Source: Candidatus Accumulibacter necessarius
GTDB taxonomy: Bacteria > Pseudomonadota > Gammaproteobacteria > Burkholderiales > Rhodocyclaceae
DNA: 64,000 nucleotides
Reading direction: 5' to 3'
NCBI GenBank assembly: GCA_017302435.1
Contig: JAFLDL010000014.1
Span: forward strand, 1-64,000
Positions within the stretch are counted from its first letter, which is position 1. Each line of letters starts with the position of its first letter. Positions 45,911 through 56,001 of this stretch are shown one piece after another. The position numbers and the translations under genes were made by a program. Under the pieces are notes generated by a model, which made no database searches, had not been told where the DNA came from, and was given only the letters and a program-made list of their open reading frames with translations.

Positions 45911-46509
45911 GGCTGAGCGGTCGCCGTCGGGGTCTCTGCGGCAAAGTCCTCGCGGGTGTCTTCGAGCAACGCTTCCACCGGCAGGTGCAGACCCAGCGAC
46001 GCCAGCTCGACCTGATCTTCCGGGCCGTAGTCGTAAAGGACCCAGCGCTTCTCGAGGTCGCGGCGAAAGACCTCAATCCGCTGCGCCGCCAGGTCGACCA
46101 GAACAAAGTCCTGCAGACCTTCCAGCTTGCGGTAGGCGGCGAACTTGCGGCCGCAATCGAAGGCGGCGGTCGACTCGGAAAGGACTTCGGCGACCAGCAG
46201 CGGGTGGCTGACGTAATCCGGCGTCAGACGGTCACGCGGATCGTAGGTGACGACGACGTCGGGATAGAAGAAGCAATCGGCGGCTTCAATGCGCGTCTTG
46301 ACGGCTTCGACGAAAACACGGCACGGACTGCCTTTGAGTTCACGGCGCAACAGCGTGGCGAGATTGAGCGTCGCGAGATTGTGTGACTGTCGCACGCCAA
46401 CCATGGCGAACACTTCGCCGGCGATGTATTCGTGACGTTCTTCCTGTGTCTCCTCCCACGCAAGGTAGGCGGCAGCGTCGAAGCGTCCGTCAAGCATTGG
46501 CAGAGCCAT
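45907..46509 (-). CDS. Uma2-family (DUF820) putative endonuclease inside the trp operon
   Basis: The 200-residue product has the PD-(D/E)xK-type Uma2 fold: [15 protein letters not shown] at the start, [12 protein letters not shown] with the catalytic Asp and [19 protein letters not shown] with the Glu. Members are often found near mobile elements and in cyanobacteria in many copies; their role is not settled. It lies 27 bp after trpD and its stop overlaps the trpC start (ATGA), so it is transcribed with the trp genes. It is not a usual member of this operon and is likely a later insertion. Confidence 0.85.
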   Translation of the reverse strand: MALPMLDGRFDAAAYLAWEETQEERHEYIAGEVFAMVGVRQSHNLATLNLATLLRRELKGSPCRVFVEAVKTRIEAADCFFYPDVVVTYDPRDRLTPDYVSHPLLVAEVLSESTAAFDCGRKFAAYRKLEGLQDFVLVDLAAQRIEVFRRDLEKRWVLYDYGPEDQVELASLGLHLPVEALLEDTREDFAAETPTATAQP

Positions 46510-46536
46510 ACCGTATCTCCCAGGCGAGGCAGTCGC

Positions 46537-47562
46537 TCAAGCCGAAAAACGCTGCGTGAAAGCGACGAACTCGTCGAGCCTGGCGCGCGCCGCACCTGAA
46601 GCAATCGCTTCAAAGGCCTTATCCACTCCGTCGGCCAGCGTGTCAGCCAGACCGCTGACGTAGATGCTGGCGCCGGCATTCAACGCGACGATGTCACGCG
46701 CGGCGCCACCGCGGTCTTCAAGCGCGGTCAGCAACATTGCTTTCGACTCCTCGACGTTGGCCACGCGCAATACTCTCGGGTCGTGCACCGGCAGGTTGAA
46801 CTGTTCCGGATGGACGGTGTACTCCTCGACGCGACCGTTCTTCAGTTCACCGACCAGCGTCTCACCGGAAATCGAGATCTCGTCGAGACCTTCACGGCCG
46901 AAAACCGACAGTGCGTGCGAGCTACCGAGTCGTTGCAGGACACGCACCTGGATGCCCACCAGGTCGGGATGAAAGACGCCGAGGACCTGGTTGGCCGCAC
47001 TCGCCGGGTTGGTCAGTGGACCAAGGATGTTGAACAGCGTCCGCACGCCAAGCTCGCGGCGTACCGGCCCCGCATGCTTCATCGCGCTGTGGTGGTTGGG
47101 GGCGAACATGAAGCCGATGCCGACTTCATCAACGCTGCGGCCGACCTGCTCCGGCGTCAGGTTGATATTCGCCCCGAGCGCTTCGAGAACGTCGGCGCTG
47201 CCCGATTGCGAGGAGACCGAGCGTCCGCCATGCTTGGCGACGCGTGCCCCGGCCGCGGCGGCGACAAACATCGCCGCCGTCGAGATGTTGAAGGTTTGCG
47301 CGCCGTCGCCGCCAGTGCCGCAGGTGTCGACCAGGTGCGAGCGGTCGCTGACCCGGACCTTGGTCGAAAGCTCGCGCATGACCTGTGCTGCGGCCGAGAT
47401 TTCACCTATCGTCTCTTTCTTCACACGCAGGCCAATGATGATCGCCGCCATCATGACCGGTGTTACCTCGCCACCCATGATCTGGCGCATCAGGGAAACC
47501 ATCTCGTCGTGAAAGATTTCGCGGTGTTCGATGACCCGCGCCAGGGCGTCCTGAGGCTTCAT
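46537..47562 (-). CDS. trpD: Anthranilate phosphoribosyltransferase
   Basis: The 341-residue product has the signature [17 protein letters not shown], which binds phosphoribosyl pyrophosphate, and [21 protein letters not shown]. It joins anthranilate to phosphoribosyl pyrophosphate in the second step of tryptophan synthesis. The ATG at 47562 has GGAGGAG upstream and overlaps the trpG stop by four bases. The length matches the family (about 340). Confidence 0.96.
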   Translation of the reverse strand: MKPQDALARVIEHREIFHDEMVSLMRQIMGGEVTPVMMAAIIIGLRVKKETIGEISAAAQVMRELSTKVRVSDRSHLVDTCGTGGDGAQTFNISTAAMFVAAAAGARVAKHGGRSVSSQSGSADVLEALGANINLTPEQVGRSVDEVGIGFMFAPNHHSAMKHAGPVRRELGVRTLFNILGPLTNPASAANQVLGVFHPDLVGIQVRVLQRLGSSHALSVFGREGLDEISISGETLVGELKNGRVEEYTVHPEQFNLPVHDPRVLRVANVEESKAMLLTALEDRGGAARDIVALNAGASIYVSGLADTLADGVDKAFEAIASGAARARLDEFVAFTQRFSA

Positions 47563-48131
47563 TGGGCTCGCTCCTCCAGGAAGTTTCGCAACAAGTCGTG
47601 GCCACACTCGGTCAGGATCGACTCCGGGTGAAACTGGACACCTTCGACCGCCAGTGTCTTGTGGCGCAGGCCCATGATTTCGCCGTCGTCGGTCCAGGCG
47701 GTCACCTCCAGGCAGGCGGGCAAGGACTTACGTTCCACGGCCAGTGAATGGTAGCGCGTACAGGTCAGCGGATTCGGCAGCCCGCGGAAGACACCCTCCT
47801 CCCCGTGATGCACCGGCGAGACTTTGCCGTGCATCAGCTTCTGCGCGTGCACGACGCGGCCGCCGAACGCCTCACCGATCGCCTGATGCCCGAGGCACAC
47901 CCCGAGCAAAGGAATTCTGCCGGCAAACTCGCGAATCGCCGCCAGCGAGATGCCGGCCTGGGTCGGCGCACACGGGCCAGGTGAGATCACCAGGAAAGCG
48001 GGCTGCAGGCGAGCGATCTCGTGAAGGGATATGGCATCGTTGCGAAATACCCGGACTTCCTGCCCCAGCTCGCCAAAGTACTGTACGAGGTTGTAGGTGA
48101 AGGAGTCGTAGTTGTCAATCATCAGCAGCAT
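47559..48131 (-). CDS. trpG: Anthranilate synthase component II (glutamine amidotransferase)
   Basis: The 190-residue class I amidotransferase begins [23 protein letters not shown]. It has the catalytic Cys in [15 protein letters not shown] and the His-Glu pair in VQFHPESI. It supplies ammonia to TrpE; related PabA proteins also serve folate synthesis. Its usual partner trpE is not adjacent: a 6.2-kb block on the opposite strand lies between them, so this trpG-trpD-uma2-trpC run may now have its own promoter. Confidence 0.95.
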   Translation of the reverse strand: MLLMIDNYDSFTYNLVQYFGELGQEVRVFRNDAISLHEIARLQPAFLVISPGPCAPTQAGISLAAIREFAGRIPLLGVCLGHQAIGEAFGGRVVHAQKLMHGKVSPVHHGEEGVFRGLPNPLTCTRYHSLAVERKSLPACLEVTAWTDDGEIMGLRHKTLAVEGVQFHPESILTECGHDLLRNFLEERAQ

Positions 48132-48616
48132 AAAGTGTCTATCCCGTCTTTCTTGTCACACGCTGCCGGCAAACTGGCGAAATTCTGTGCGCGTCCTGGT
48201 CCTGATTGCCTGCTGGCCAGAGAACCATGTAATGCCGGGCACCGGCAAGATTGGCCATTATCGCGCGTGATAGAAGTGGGCTCAAGTTTGACAGTGTTTC
48301 TCGTGCTGGCATCGACCTCGAGTGGCCCGGCGCAAGAGCAGAAATCCTGGCGCAATCTGCACCATGCCGTTACGCAGACCGAACCCCCTACCCCTACCCC
48401 TACACAGATCCCGAGGGACCAGCTTGCAAGGTGTGATGCGCCTGCCGCCCTACTCTGGCTGACCAGTGCCTCAGGGACGACCCGGCCCGGCTTCTCCAAC
48501 CGAAGTCTGGGATGATCGGTGTGTGCGAGTGCGTCTTCTAAGGAATTCGCCGCGCAGCGCTATACTATCTTGCTGGCGCTTAGGCCAGCGCCGTTTGATG
48601 GCAAAGGATGCAGCCG
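48132..48616. other. Intergenic region between trpG and hsp20, junction of inserted cassette
   Basis: This 485-bp divergent region has no convincing protein-coding frame. It contains three tandem CCCCTA units at 48385-48402, a TATACT box at 48561 and a short hairpin (GCTGGC with GCCAGC) near 48572-48590 in front of hsp20. It must carry the promoters for both directions and marks one end of the block that separates trpE from trpG. Confidence 0.45.
48385..48402. repeat. Three tandem CCCCTA units
   Basis: The unit CCCCTA is repeated three times in a row, with one extra C in front, so the minus strand has three adjacent runs of at least four G. A fourth, shorter G run lies nearby, so a quadruplex is conceivable. 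Confidence 0.6.
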
Positions 48617-49021
48617 ATGAGACCTCGTGACCGGAGCTTCTGGATGTGGGCTGAGGCGCTGGACCTTCTGCAGGGCGCAGAGCAAGTACAGCGTCGTTTT
48701 TTTTCCCTCGAAAGCGTGCACTCGGTGCCCTGCTGGGAGCCGGCGGTTGATCTGTATGAGAGTGGCGAGGAACTCAGGCTGCTGGTCGCGCTGCCGGGCG
48801 TCAGCTCGCGGCAATGCGAAGTCGTTCTCGATGATGCCGGTCTGGTGGTGCGTGGTCAGCGGCCGATGCCGTCGGTGCTCCAGCGTGCAGCCATCCACCG
48901 GCTCGAGATTCCTTATGGGCGATTCGAGCGCCGGATTCCGCTACCTCCGGGCAACTACCGCCTGCACGAGCAGTTCCTCGAGGACGGCTGCCTGATGCTC
49001 GTCCTGCGCCGCCTCCAGTGA
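48617..49021 (+). CDS. Hsp20/alpha-crystallin family small heat-shock protein
   Basis: The 134-residue product has an alpha-crystallin-type domain (about 40-130): WEPAVDLYESGEELRLLVALPGVSSRQCEVVLDDAGLVVRGQR, then IPYGRFERRIPLPPG. It probably holds unfolding proteins in solution. The ATG at 48617 has AAAGGA eight bases upstream and is preferred over one at 48608. The tail lacks a clear IxI motif, so assembly may differ from classic sHsps. It directly precedes lon. Confidence 0.85.
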   Translation: MRPRDRSFWMWAEALDLLQGAEQVQRRFFSLESVHSVPCWEPAVDLYESGEELRLLVALPGVSSRQCEVVLDDAGLVVRGQRPMPSVLQRAAIHRLEIPYGRFERRIPLPPGNYRLHEQFLEDGCLMLVLRRLQ

Positions 49022-49032
49022 AGGACAAGAGC

Positions 49033-51378
49033 ATGCGCACTGACAAGAGCGACAGCGGCGTCTTCGTGATCCCTGACGACGCAATGATCATCGTGCCGAT
49101 GCGCAACGTCGTTCTATTTCCGGGCATGATCCTGCCGCTGACCATCGGCCGCGAACAGTCGATCCTGGCAGCCCAACAAGCCGTAAAGACGGAGCGTCCG
49201 GTGGGCATCCTCCTGCAGCGTGATGCCGAGATCGAGGTGCCGACTCCGGATGATCTTTGTCTGGTCGGTACGGTGGCCAACATTCTCCGCTACGTGACCC
49301 TGCCGGACAACACGCACGTCATTGTCTGCCAGGGGCTGCAGCGATTCCGGATCGCCGAGCACCTGCCCGGGTATCCTTTTCCAGTGGCACGCGTCGGGCG
49401 AATCGAGGAGCCCGAGGTGACAGACAGCCAGATTGAAGCCAGAATGATCCAGCTCCGCGAGCGCGCGCTCGAAGTCCTGCAGTATCTGCCGCAAGTCTCA
49501 CAGGAGCTGCTCGGCGCCGTGAAGAGCATCGGCCAGCCAGCGGCACTGGCCGACCTGGTGGCGAGCGTCACGGAACTGAAGTTGAGCGATCGGCAGAGGG
49601 TCCTCGAAACGGTGGATCTGACGCAACGGCTCGATGTCGTACTGGACTGCCTGCTCGGTCGCCTCGAGGTGCTGCGGCTTTCACGTGAGCTCGACGAGCG
49701 CACCAAGGCCAGCATGGACCAGCGCCAGCGCGAATACCTGTTGCGCGAGCAGCTGAAGTCGATCCAGAAGGAACTGGGCGAGGGGGAAACCGGCAACAGC
49801 ATTGAGATGGAGGCGCTGCGCAAGGCCATCGCCGACGCCGAGATGCCCGAGGAGGTGGCGACGCAGGCAAACAAAGAGCTGAAGCGCCTGGAGCGCATGT
49901 CGGACGGTTCCGGGGAGTACTCGATGGTACGCGCGTATCTCGACTGGCTGGTCGAGTTGCCATGGAAAGCGCCTGAGCCGGATCGCATCGAAATCGCTGA
50001 AGCGCGACGCATCCTCAATGCAGATCACTTCGGCCTCGATCAGGTCAAGAAGCGCATCATCGAGTTTCTTGCCGTGCGCAAGCTCAACCCGAGTGGTCAC
50101 GGGCCCATTCTGTGCTTTGTCGGACCGCCGGGGGTCGGCAAGACGTCGCTTGGCCAGTCAATCGCGCGGGCTCTGGGGCGCAAGTTCGTACGCGCCTCGC
50201 TGGGCGGCGTCCACGATGAAGCCGAAATTCGTGGCCATCGACGGACCTATATCGGCGCCTTGCCCGGCAACATCATACAGGCGATTCGCAAGGCCGGATC
50301 GAGGGGCTGCGTGATGATGCTCGACGAGATCGACAAACTGGGGGCAAGCATCCAGGGTGACCCCTCGGCGGCACTGCTCGAAGTCCTTGATCCGGAGCAG
50401 AACGATACCTTCCGCGACAACTATCTCGCCTTGCCTTACGACCTGTCCCGTATGCTGTTCATCACCACGGCCAATGTGCTGGACAACATCCCGGGGCCCC
50501 TGCGTGACCGCATGGAGATCATCCAGCTACCCGGCTACACGCAGGAGGAAAAACTGGAGATTGCGCGGCGCTATCTGGTCGGACGCCAGATCACCCAGAA
50601 CGGCCTCAAGGAAGGGCAGATCGAGTTTTCGCAGGCAGCGTTGCAGGCGATCATTCGCGATTACACGCGAGAAGCCGGTGTGCGCTCGCTCGAGCGCGAG
50701 ATTGGCGCGGTGTGCCGACGTGCCGCCGTGGAGATTGCCGAGGGCGCGATAAAGTCGATGACCGTCGACGAGGGCGATCTGGCCCGGATACTTGGGCCGG
50801 GCAAGTACGATAACGAGGTCGCGCTGCGCACCGGCCTCGCCGGGGTCGCCACGGGACTCGCTTGGACGCCGGTCGGTGGTGACATCCTGTTCATCGAAGC
50901 GAGCCGCACAGCCGGTGACGGCAAGCTGATCCTGACCGGGCAACTCGGCGACGTGATGAAAGAGTCGGCACAGGCTGCGCTCACGCTGGTGAAAACCCGT
51001 GCGGCCAGCCTCGGCATCGATGCCGGCAGCTTCGACAGGAGCAATGTCCATGTGCACGTGCCGGCGGGGGCGATCCCGAAGGATGGTCCGAGTGCCGGCG
51101 TGGCGATGTTCATCGCGCTGGCATCGCTTTTCGTTGACCGCCCGGTCCGCAACGACACCGCGATGACCGGCGAGATCAGCCTGCGCGGACTCGTCCTGCC
51201 GGTGGGTGGAATCAAGGACAAGGTGCTCGCCGCGATGCGCGCCGGCATTCAGCGGGTGCTGTTGCCGGCCAGGAACCGCCGGGACCTCGCGGAAGTACCG
51301 GCGGAGGCGAAGGACCGACTCGAGTTCGTCTTCCTGGAGAATGTGGACGATGCCGTGCGCCATGCAATGCCACTATGA
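49033..51378 (+). CDS. lon: ATP-dependent Lon protease
   Basis: The 781-residue product has the N-terminal substrate domain (IVPMRNVVLFPGMILPLTIG), an AAA+ module with Walker A GPPGVGKT and Walker B MLDEIDK, and a C-terminal protease domain. The catalytic Ser lies in KDGPSAGVAMF and the Lys in GGIKDKVLAA. Lon degrades damaged and regulatory proteins in the cytoplasm. The ATG at 49033 follows AAGGAC; a GTG at 49018 overlapping the hsp20 stop is an alternative. It is likely co-transcribed with hsp20, giving a holdase-protease pair. Confidence 0.95.
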   Translation: MRTDKSDSGVFVIPDDAMIIVPMRNVVLFPGMILPLTIGREQSILAAQQAVKTERPVGILLQRDAEIEVPTPDDLCLVGTVANILRYVTLPDNTHVIVCQGLQRFRIAEHLPGYPFPVARVGRIEEPEVTDSQIEARMIQLRERALEVLQYLPQVSQELLGAVKSIGQPAALADLVASVTELKLSDRQRVLETVDLTQRLDVVLDCLLGRLEVLRLSRELDERTKASMDQRQREYLLREQLKSIQKELGEGETGNSIEMEALRKAIADAEMPEEVATQANKELKRLERMSDGSGEYSMVRAYLDWLVELPWKAPEPDRIEIAEARRILNADHFGLDQVKKRIIEFLAVRKLNPSGHGPILCFVGPPGVGKTSLGQSIARALGRKFVRASLGGVHDEAEIRGHRRTYIGALPGNIIQAIRKAGSRGCVMMLDEIDKLGASIQGDPSAALLEVLDPEQNDTFRDNYLALPYDLSRMLFITTANVLDNIPGPLRDRMEIIQLPGYTQEEKLEIARRYLVGRQITQNGLKEGQIEFSQAALQAIIRDYTREAGVRSLEREIGAVCRRAAVEIAEGAIKSMTVDEGDLARILGPGKYDNEVALRTGLAGVATGLAWTPVGGDILFIEASRTAGDGKLILTGQLGDVMKESAQAALTLVKTRAASLGIDAGSFDRSNVHVHVPAGAIPKDGPSAGVAMFIALASLFVDRPVRNDTAMTGEISLRGLVLPVGGIKDKVLAAMRAGIQRVLLPARNRRDLAEVPAEAKDRLEFVFLENVDDAVRHAMPL

Positions 51379-51477
51379 CTCGGCCACAAGCTCCGGCCTG
51401 GACAGCGCCGCCGTGTGTCTGCCGATCAGGGAAAGCGCGGCGAGGAGGCGCGCACCTGGTTTCCCGGGCGATTGAAA

Positions 51478-52899
51478 ATGGCCGCGCATAGAGTTCATGT
51501 CGACTTGCCCCGGCGCCTGATCGTCATTGGCTTCGGCTGCGTTGGGCAGGGACTGCTGCCCCTGCTGCTGCGACATGTTGGCATGGCGCCGGGGGCAATC
51601 ACGATCGTGTCCGCCGACGAGGCTGGCCGGCAAATTGCGGCCGAGTATGGCATCCGCTTCATCACCAGGGCGTTGCTCCCCGACAACTATCGCCAGGTGC
51701 TCGATCCTCTGGTCGGCCGTGGCGACTTCGTGCTGAATGTCTCGGTCGACGTCGCCTCGGTGGCGTTGATCCGCTATGCCCGCGAAAAGGGCGCGCTCTA
51801 CCTGGATACCAGCATCGAGCCATGGCCTGGCGGCTACAGCAATCCGGCCGTGCCGGCGGCGGCGCGGACGAACTACGCGCTGCGCGAGGAGGCGCTGGCG
51901 CTGCGCAAGGGCCAGTCCGCTTCACCGACCGCAGTGCTGACGCATGGCGCCAATCCGGGACTGGTGTCGCACTTCGTCAAACGTGCATTGTTGAATGTTG
52001 CCGCCGCCACAGGGCTGGCCGCCAGCCCGCGCGAGACGCGCGAGGGCTGGGCGGATCTGAGCGGCTCCCTGGACGTGCGAACGATTCACATCGCGGAGCG
52101 CGACACCCAGGTGTCGACGCTGCGCAAGCAGACGAACGAATTCGTCAATACCTGGTCTGTCGATGGCTTCATCAGTGAGGCGCAGCAACCCTGCGAACTT
52201 GGCTGGGGTTCGCACGAGCGTCATTTCCCTTATGACGGGATGCGACATCAGACCGGTTCGCAGGCGGCGATCTACCTGATCCGGCCAGGGTGCGCCACGC
52301 GAGTGCGTACCTGGACGCCGCGTGCCGGGCCTTTCCACGGCTTTGCCATCACGCATGGCGAGTCGATTTCGATTGCCGACTACCTGACCCTTCGCCGAGG
52401 CGGCGAGGTGATCTATCGGCCAACGGTGCACTATGCCTATCACCCCTGCGACGATGCACTGCTGTCAGCGCATGAGTTCTGTGGCCGGAACTACGTCCGG
52501 CAAGAGAAGAAGCGCATCCTGATGGACGAAATCTCGCCTGGCGGCATCGATGAGTTGGGGGTGCTGCTGGCGGGCCACAGCAAGAACGCGTACTGGTATG
52601 GCTCGCAACTGAGCGTCGATGACGCCAGGCGGCTGGCGCCACACAACAGCGCGACCACCCTGCAGGTGACCTCGGCGGCGCTGGCCGGAATGATCTGGGC
52701 GATCGAGAATCCCAAGCGCGGGGTGATCGAGCCGGACGAGATGGATTTCGAACGTGTCCTCGAGATCTGCACGCCCTATCTCGGGCCCCTGGTCGGCGTC
52801 TACACCGACTGGACGCCACTCGCCGGCCGCGCGCGCCTGTTCCCGGAAGACATCGACCCATCCGATCCCTGGCAGTTCAGGAACGTCAGGGTTTCTTGA
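51478..52899 (+). CDS. Homospermidine synthase
   Basis: The 473-residue product has an N-terminal NAD-binding motif (LIVIGFGCVGQGLLPLLL) and the saccharopine-dehydrogenase-like fold. Segments such as YLDTSIEPWPGGY and THGANPGLVSHFVKRAL match homospermidine synthase, which makes homospermidine from putrescine or spermidine. The length fits the family (about 475). The ATG at 51478 was chosen over a GTG at 51415 on family length; neither has a strong ribosome site. It follows lon after about 100 bp and has no polyamine neighbours, so its place in a protein-quality cassette is unexpected. Confidence 0.85.
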   Translation: MAAHRVHVDLPRRLIVIGFGCVGQGLLPLLLRHVGMAPGAITIVSADEAGRQIAAEYGIRFITRALLPDNYRQVLDPLVGRGDFVLNVSVDVASVALIRYAREKGALYLDTSIEPWPGGYSNPAVPAAARTNYALREEALALRKGQSASPTAVLTHGANPGLVSHFVKRALLNVAAATGLAASPRETREGWADLSGSLDVRTIHIAERDTQVSTLRKQTNEFVNTWSVDGFISEAQQPCELGWGSHERHFPYDGMRHQTGSQAAIYLIRPGCATRVRTWTPRAGPFHGFAITHGESISIADYLTLRRGGEVIYRPTVHYAYHPCDDALLSAHEFCGRNYVRQEKKRILMDEISPGGIDELGVLLAGHSKNAYWYGSQLSVDDARRLAPHNSATTLQVTSAALAGMIWAIENPKRGVIEPDEMDFERVLEICTPYLGPLVGVYTDWTPLAGRARLFPEDIDPSDPWQFRNVRVS

Positions 52900-53063
52900 T
52901 TTTCCCTGCACGAGTACTTTCGACGACCTATGATGGATCTGTGGTCCGCTCGCTGCCGGCCTCTGCTGGCGTTGCGCCCAGTCCGGGGAAGACGGGCAGC
53001 GAGACGGGATTGCTCGACAGTGCTTGCGCGTCGCTGATGCGACTTTTTTCAAGGGAGTTTGTC

Positions 53064-53567
53064 ATGAGTAGCAGATCAATCCCTCCCGGTTTTCATCCGG
53101 CTCGCCGTGATCGCCTTCTGCAGGAAGCAGAGCACGATAGCTACAAGACCCGGGGGAAGCTTCCCGACCCGACCATCTGTACGCATTGCGGTGCAGTCTT
53201 TCGCGATGGGCGTTGGCAATGGGGAGTCATGGCGCCAGCCGACGCGTATCAGGCCAGCTGCCCAGCCTGCCAGCGTGTGCAGGATCATTACCCGGCAGGG
53301 TTTGTTTTCCTTGAGGGAGATTTCCTGCTGGCTCACCGGGAGGAGATCGGGCATCTGGTCCGCAACGAGGCCGAGCGTCAGCGAGCGGAGCACCCTTTGA
53401 AGCGGGTGATGGCGATCGACGAATCCGAGACCGGCTTGCGGGTGAGCACCACCGACATCCACCTCGCACGGGCGATTGGCGAAGCCGTCCACCATGCCTA
53501 TCAGGGCCAACTCGAATTCCACTACAACCCGGAAGGGGCCTTGTTGCGCGTTCATTGGTCACGGTAA
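53064..53567 (+). CDS. BCAM0308-like zinc-motif protein
   Basis: The 167-residue cytoplasmic protein has two Cys pairs, ICTHCGAVF and CPACQRV, that probably bind one zinc. The stretch RDGRWQW between them and the C-terminal LEFHYNPEGALLRVHWSR are also notable. I recall it as the BCAM0308 family, named after a gene of the low-oxygen-activated locus of Burkholderia cenocepacia. That link is from memory and should be checked. The ATG at 53064 follows AAGGGAG. It lies between homospermidine synthase and pcm on the same strand. Confidence 0.75.
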   Translation: MSSRSIPPGFHPARRDRLLQEAEHDSYKTRGKLPDPTICTHCGAVFRDGRWQWGVMAPADAYQASCPACQRVQDHYPAGFVFLEGDFLLAHREEIGHLVRNEAERQRAEHPLKRVMAIDESETGLRVSTTDIHLARAIGEAVHHAYQGQLEFHYNPEGALLRVHWSR

Positions 53568-53683
53568 CGCGCAGTGAAGCGACGGGATCCGGCTGGCGAC
53601 CACAGAGAGGTCCGCGACCGTCGCGCGCGTCCAAGGCGAAGCATTCTTGCCAGCGAGATCGGCCAGTGATCAAGGGGTAGGGC

Positions 53684-54358
53684 ATGCGCAGCGATGATCA
53701 GCAGGATTTGGATCGTTTGCTTGATGAAATCCGGAACGAGGTGCGTGCGACCGGTTACCTGACCGGTCGCTCAGCGCTTCAACAGCGGGTGTTTGACGCC
53801 TTGCGCACGGTGCCGCGACACGTTTTTGTTCCGGATGAACTGCAGGAAAGCGCCTATGCCAATCATCCGCTGCCAATCGGTTATGGGCAAACCATTTCGC
53901 AACCTTACATCGTCGCCTTGATGACCGACCTGATCCAGCCTGGACCGGAAGACGTCATTCTTGAAGTCGGCACCGGTTCCGGCTACCAGGCAGCCATTCT
54001 GTCCCGGCTAGTGAAGCAGGTCTACTCGCTGGAGATCATCGAGGCACTCGCCGAGCACGCGCGCCAGCATTTGCAGCGGCTAGGCTACGACAACGTCGAG
54101 GTACGTACGGGTAACGGTCGCTTCGGCTGGCCCGAGCATGCCCCTTACGACGCAATCGTCGTCACCGCGGCAGCTCCCGAAGTTCCTCCGGCATTGATCG
54201 AGCAACTAAAGCCCGGGGGAACACTTGTGATTCCGGTTGGCAGGCAGCACTTTGGGCAGGATCTGTTGACGATCAGCAAGGACGCTCAAGGCCGGACTGA
54301 GGAACGGCGGATTCTGCCGGTCGCTTTCGTGCCTTTGACCGGCTCCGCGGACGAGTGA
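53684..54358 (+). CDS. pcm: Protein-L-isoaspartate O-methyltransferase
   Basis: The 224-residue product has the canonical PIMT motifs: PIGYGQTISQPYIVALMTDL around the substrate-binding loop, the SAM motif ILEVGTGSGYQAAILS and LKPGGTLVIPVG near the C-terminus. It methylates isoaspartyl residues in aged proteins so that they can be repaired. It closes the hsp20-lon-homospermidine synthase-zinc protein-pcm cassette and ends 12 bp before the 3' end of the convergent trpE. It looks more like a true PIMT than the copy at 35556. Confidence 0.93.
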   Translation: MRSDDQQDLDRLLDEIRNEVRATGYLTGRSALQQRVFDALRTVPRHVFVPDELQESAYANHPLPIGYGQTISQPYIVALMTDLIQPGPEDVILEVGTGSGYQAAILSRLVKQVYSLEIIEALAEHARQHLQRLGYDNVEVRTGNGRFGWPEHAPYDAIVVTAAAPEVPPALIEQLKPGGTLVIPVGRQHFGQDLLTISKDAQGRTEERRILPVAFVPLTGSADE

Positions 54359-54370
54359 TCGGCTACAGGC

Positions 54371-55843
54371 TCAAAAGCGTGTGTCGAGACCGTGCTCGGC
54401 CAGTTCGGCCGCACGCAGCACGGCAAGGGCCTTGTTCTGCGTTTCCTGCCACTCGGCGGCCGGGTCTGAATCGGCAACGATGCCGGCGCCGGCCTGTACA
54501 TGCAGGTGGCCGTCCTTGACGATGGCCGTACGAATCGCGATCGCCAGGTCCATATCACCGTTGAAGCCGAGGTAACCGACCGCACCGGCGTAGATGCCGC
54601 GCTTGACCGGTTCAAGTTCGTCGATGATCTCCATCGCCCGCACCTTTGGCGCGCCGGAGACGGTTCCGGCAGGAAAAGTGGCCTTCAGCACATCGAGCGC
54701 GTCAAGCCCGGGCCGCAGCTTGGCCTCGACATTCGAAACGATGTGCATCACGTGCGAGTAGCGCTCGACGATCATGTTTTCGGTGAGCTTGATGGTACCA
54801 ACGCGAGCGACGCGGCCGGCGTCGTTGCGACCGAGGTCGAGGAGCTGAACGTGCTCTGCACGTTCCTTCTCGTCGGCCAGCAACTCGGAAGCGAGGGCCT
54901 GATCCTCGTCAAAAGAGACCCCCCGCCGACGGGTGCCGGCGATCGGTCGCACGGTGACGGTGTCGCCTTCAAGACGGACAAGGATTTCCGGCGAAGCGCC
55001 AACGACGTGAAAGTCTTCGAAGTCGAAATAGAACATGTACGGCGACGGATTCAGCGAGCGCAAAGAGCGGTACAGCGCCATCGGGCTGGCCACGAGCGGC
55101 TTGCTCATGCGCTGTGACAGGACAACCTGCATGATGTCGCCCTCGGTGATGTAACGCTTGGCCTTGATCACCGCCTGTCGGAATTGTGCCTCACCAAACA
55201 TCGACGTCGCCGGTTGCGAAGAATGCGGTGTCTCGGGCGGAATTGCGACCGATTCGCGCAGCCTGGCAAGCAGTTCCCGCAGTCGGGTCTGAGCCTTCTG
55301 GTAGGCGCCGGGAACCCCGGGCTCAGCATAGACGACCAGGGTCAGTTTTCCCGAGAGGTTGTCCACCACCGCAATTTCCTCGGAAAGCAGCAGCAGGATG
55401 TCGGGAATTCCGAGATCATCGGCTTTCTGCGAGCGCGTCAGCCGGGTTTCGATATAGCGGACGGTGTCATAGCCGAAACAGCCGACCAGCCCACCACAGA
55501 ACCGCGGCAAGCCGGTGGTCGGAGCGGCACGAAAGCGCTTCATGTACTTGCCGATGAAGTCGAGCGGGTTGGTATCGTCTTCACGTTCGGCAATGCGATT
55601 GCCGTTCAGCACCAGTACCTGATGCGCATTGATGACAATCCGGGTCGGGCTGGCAAGGCCGATGATCGAGTAACGACCAAAACGCTCGCCGCCCTGCACT
55701 GATTCCAGGAGATAGCTGTAGGGGTTGTTGGCCAGCTTCAGATAGATCGACAGCGGCGTGTCGAGATCAGCGAAGGTTTCGAGAATCACCGGGATACGAT
55801 TGTAGCCTTCGGCGGCCAAACGATTGAAATAAGCTTCGGTCAT
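54371..55843 (-). CDS. trpE: Anthranilate synthase component I
   Basis: The 490-residue chorismate-utilising enzyme has the feedback-site segment [23 protein letters not shown] near the N-terminus. Active-site segments include [31 protein letters not shown] and [26 protein letters not shown]. It turns chorismate plus ammonia into anthranilate and is normally inhibited by tryptophan. The ATG at 55843 follows GGAG. It lies downstream of rpe-gph, the usual betaproteobacterial order, but trpG does not follow. Confidence 0.96.
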   Translation of the reverse strand: MTEAYFNRLAAEGYNRIPVILETFADLDTPLSIYLKLANNPYSYLLESVQGGERFGRYSIIGLASPTRIVINAHQVLVLNGNRIAEREDDTNPLDFIGKYMKRFRAAPTTGLPRFCGGLVGCFGYDTVRYIETRLTRSQKADDLGIPDILLLLSEEIAVVDNLSGKLTLVVYAEPGVPGAYQKAQTRLRELLARLRESVAIPPETPHSSQPATSMFGEAQFRQAVIKAKRYITEGDIMQVVLSQRMSKPLVASPMALYRSLRSLNPSPYMFYFDFEDFHVVGASPEILVRLEGDTVTVRPIAGTRRRGVSFDEDQALASELLADEKERAEHVQLLDLGRNDAGRVARVGTIKLTENMIVERYSHVMHIVSNVEAKLRPGLDALDVLKATFPAGTVSGAPKVRAMEIIDELEPVKRGIYAGAVGYLGFNGDMDLAIAIRTAIVKDGHLHVQAGAGIVADSDPAAEWQETQNKALAVLRAAELAEHGLDTRF

Positions 55844-56001
55844 CGGAACTCCACAAGAAAGCACTGCGAGAACGGATGTGCGCCCTGCCAATGCACACCC
55901 GGGGCGGGACTGCGACGAGGCAGCCTACGGGCGCAGGCGTCGCCAGCGCCCAGACTCGGCCCGGCAGGCGGGCGGCGAGGGCAGTGTGTGGTGGAGCAAG
56001 G

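Noticed and set aside
48384..48405. A CRISPR or telomere-like array from the CCCCTA units
   Set aside because: Only three short units, no spacers and no cas genes.
48021..48515. A 164-codon plus-strand frame over the 5' part of trpG and its upstream region
   Set aside because: It overlaps trpG on the opposite strand and spans low-complexity repeats without any motif.
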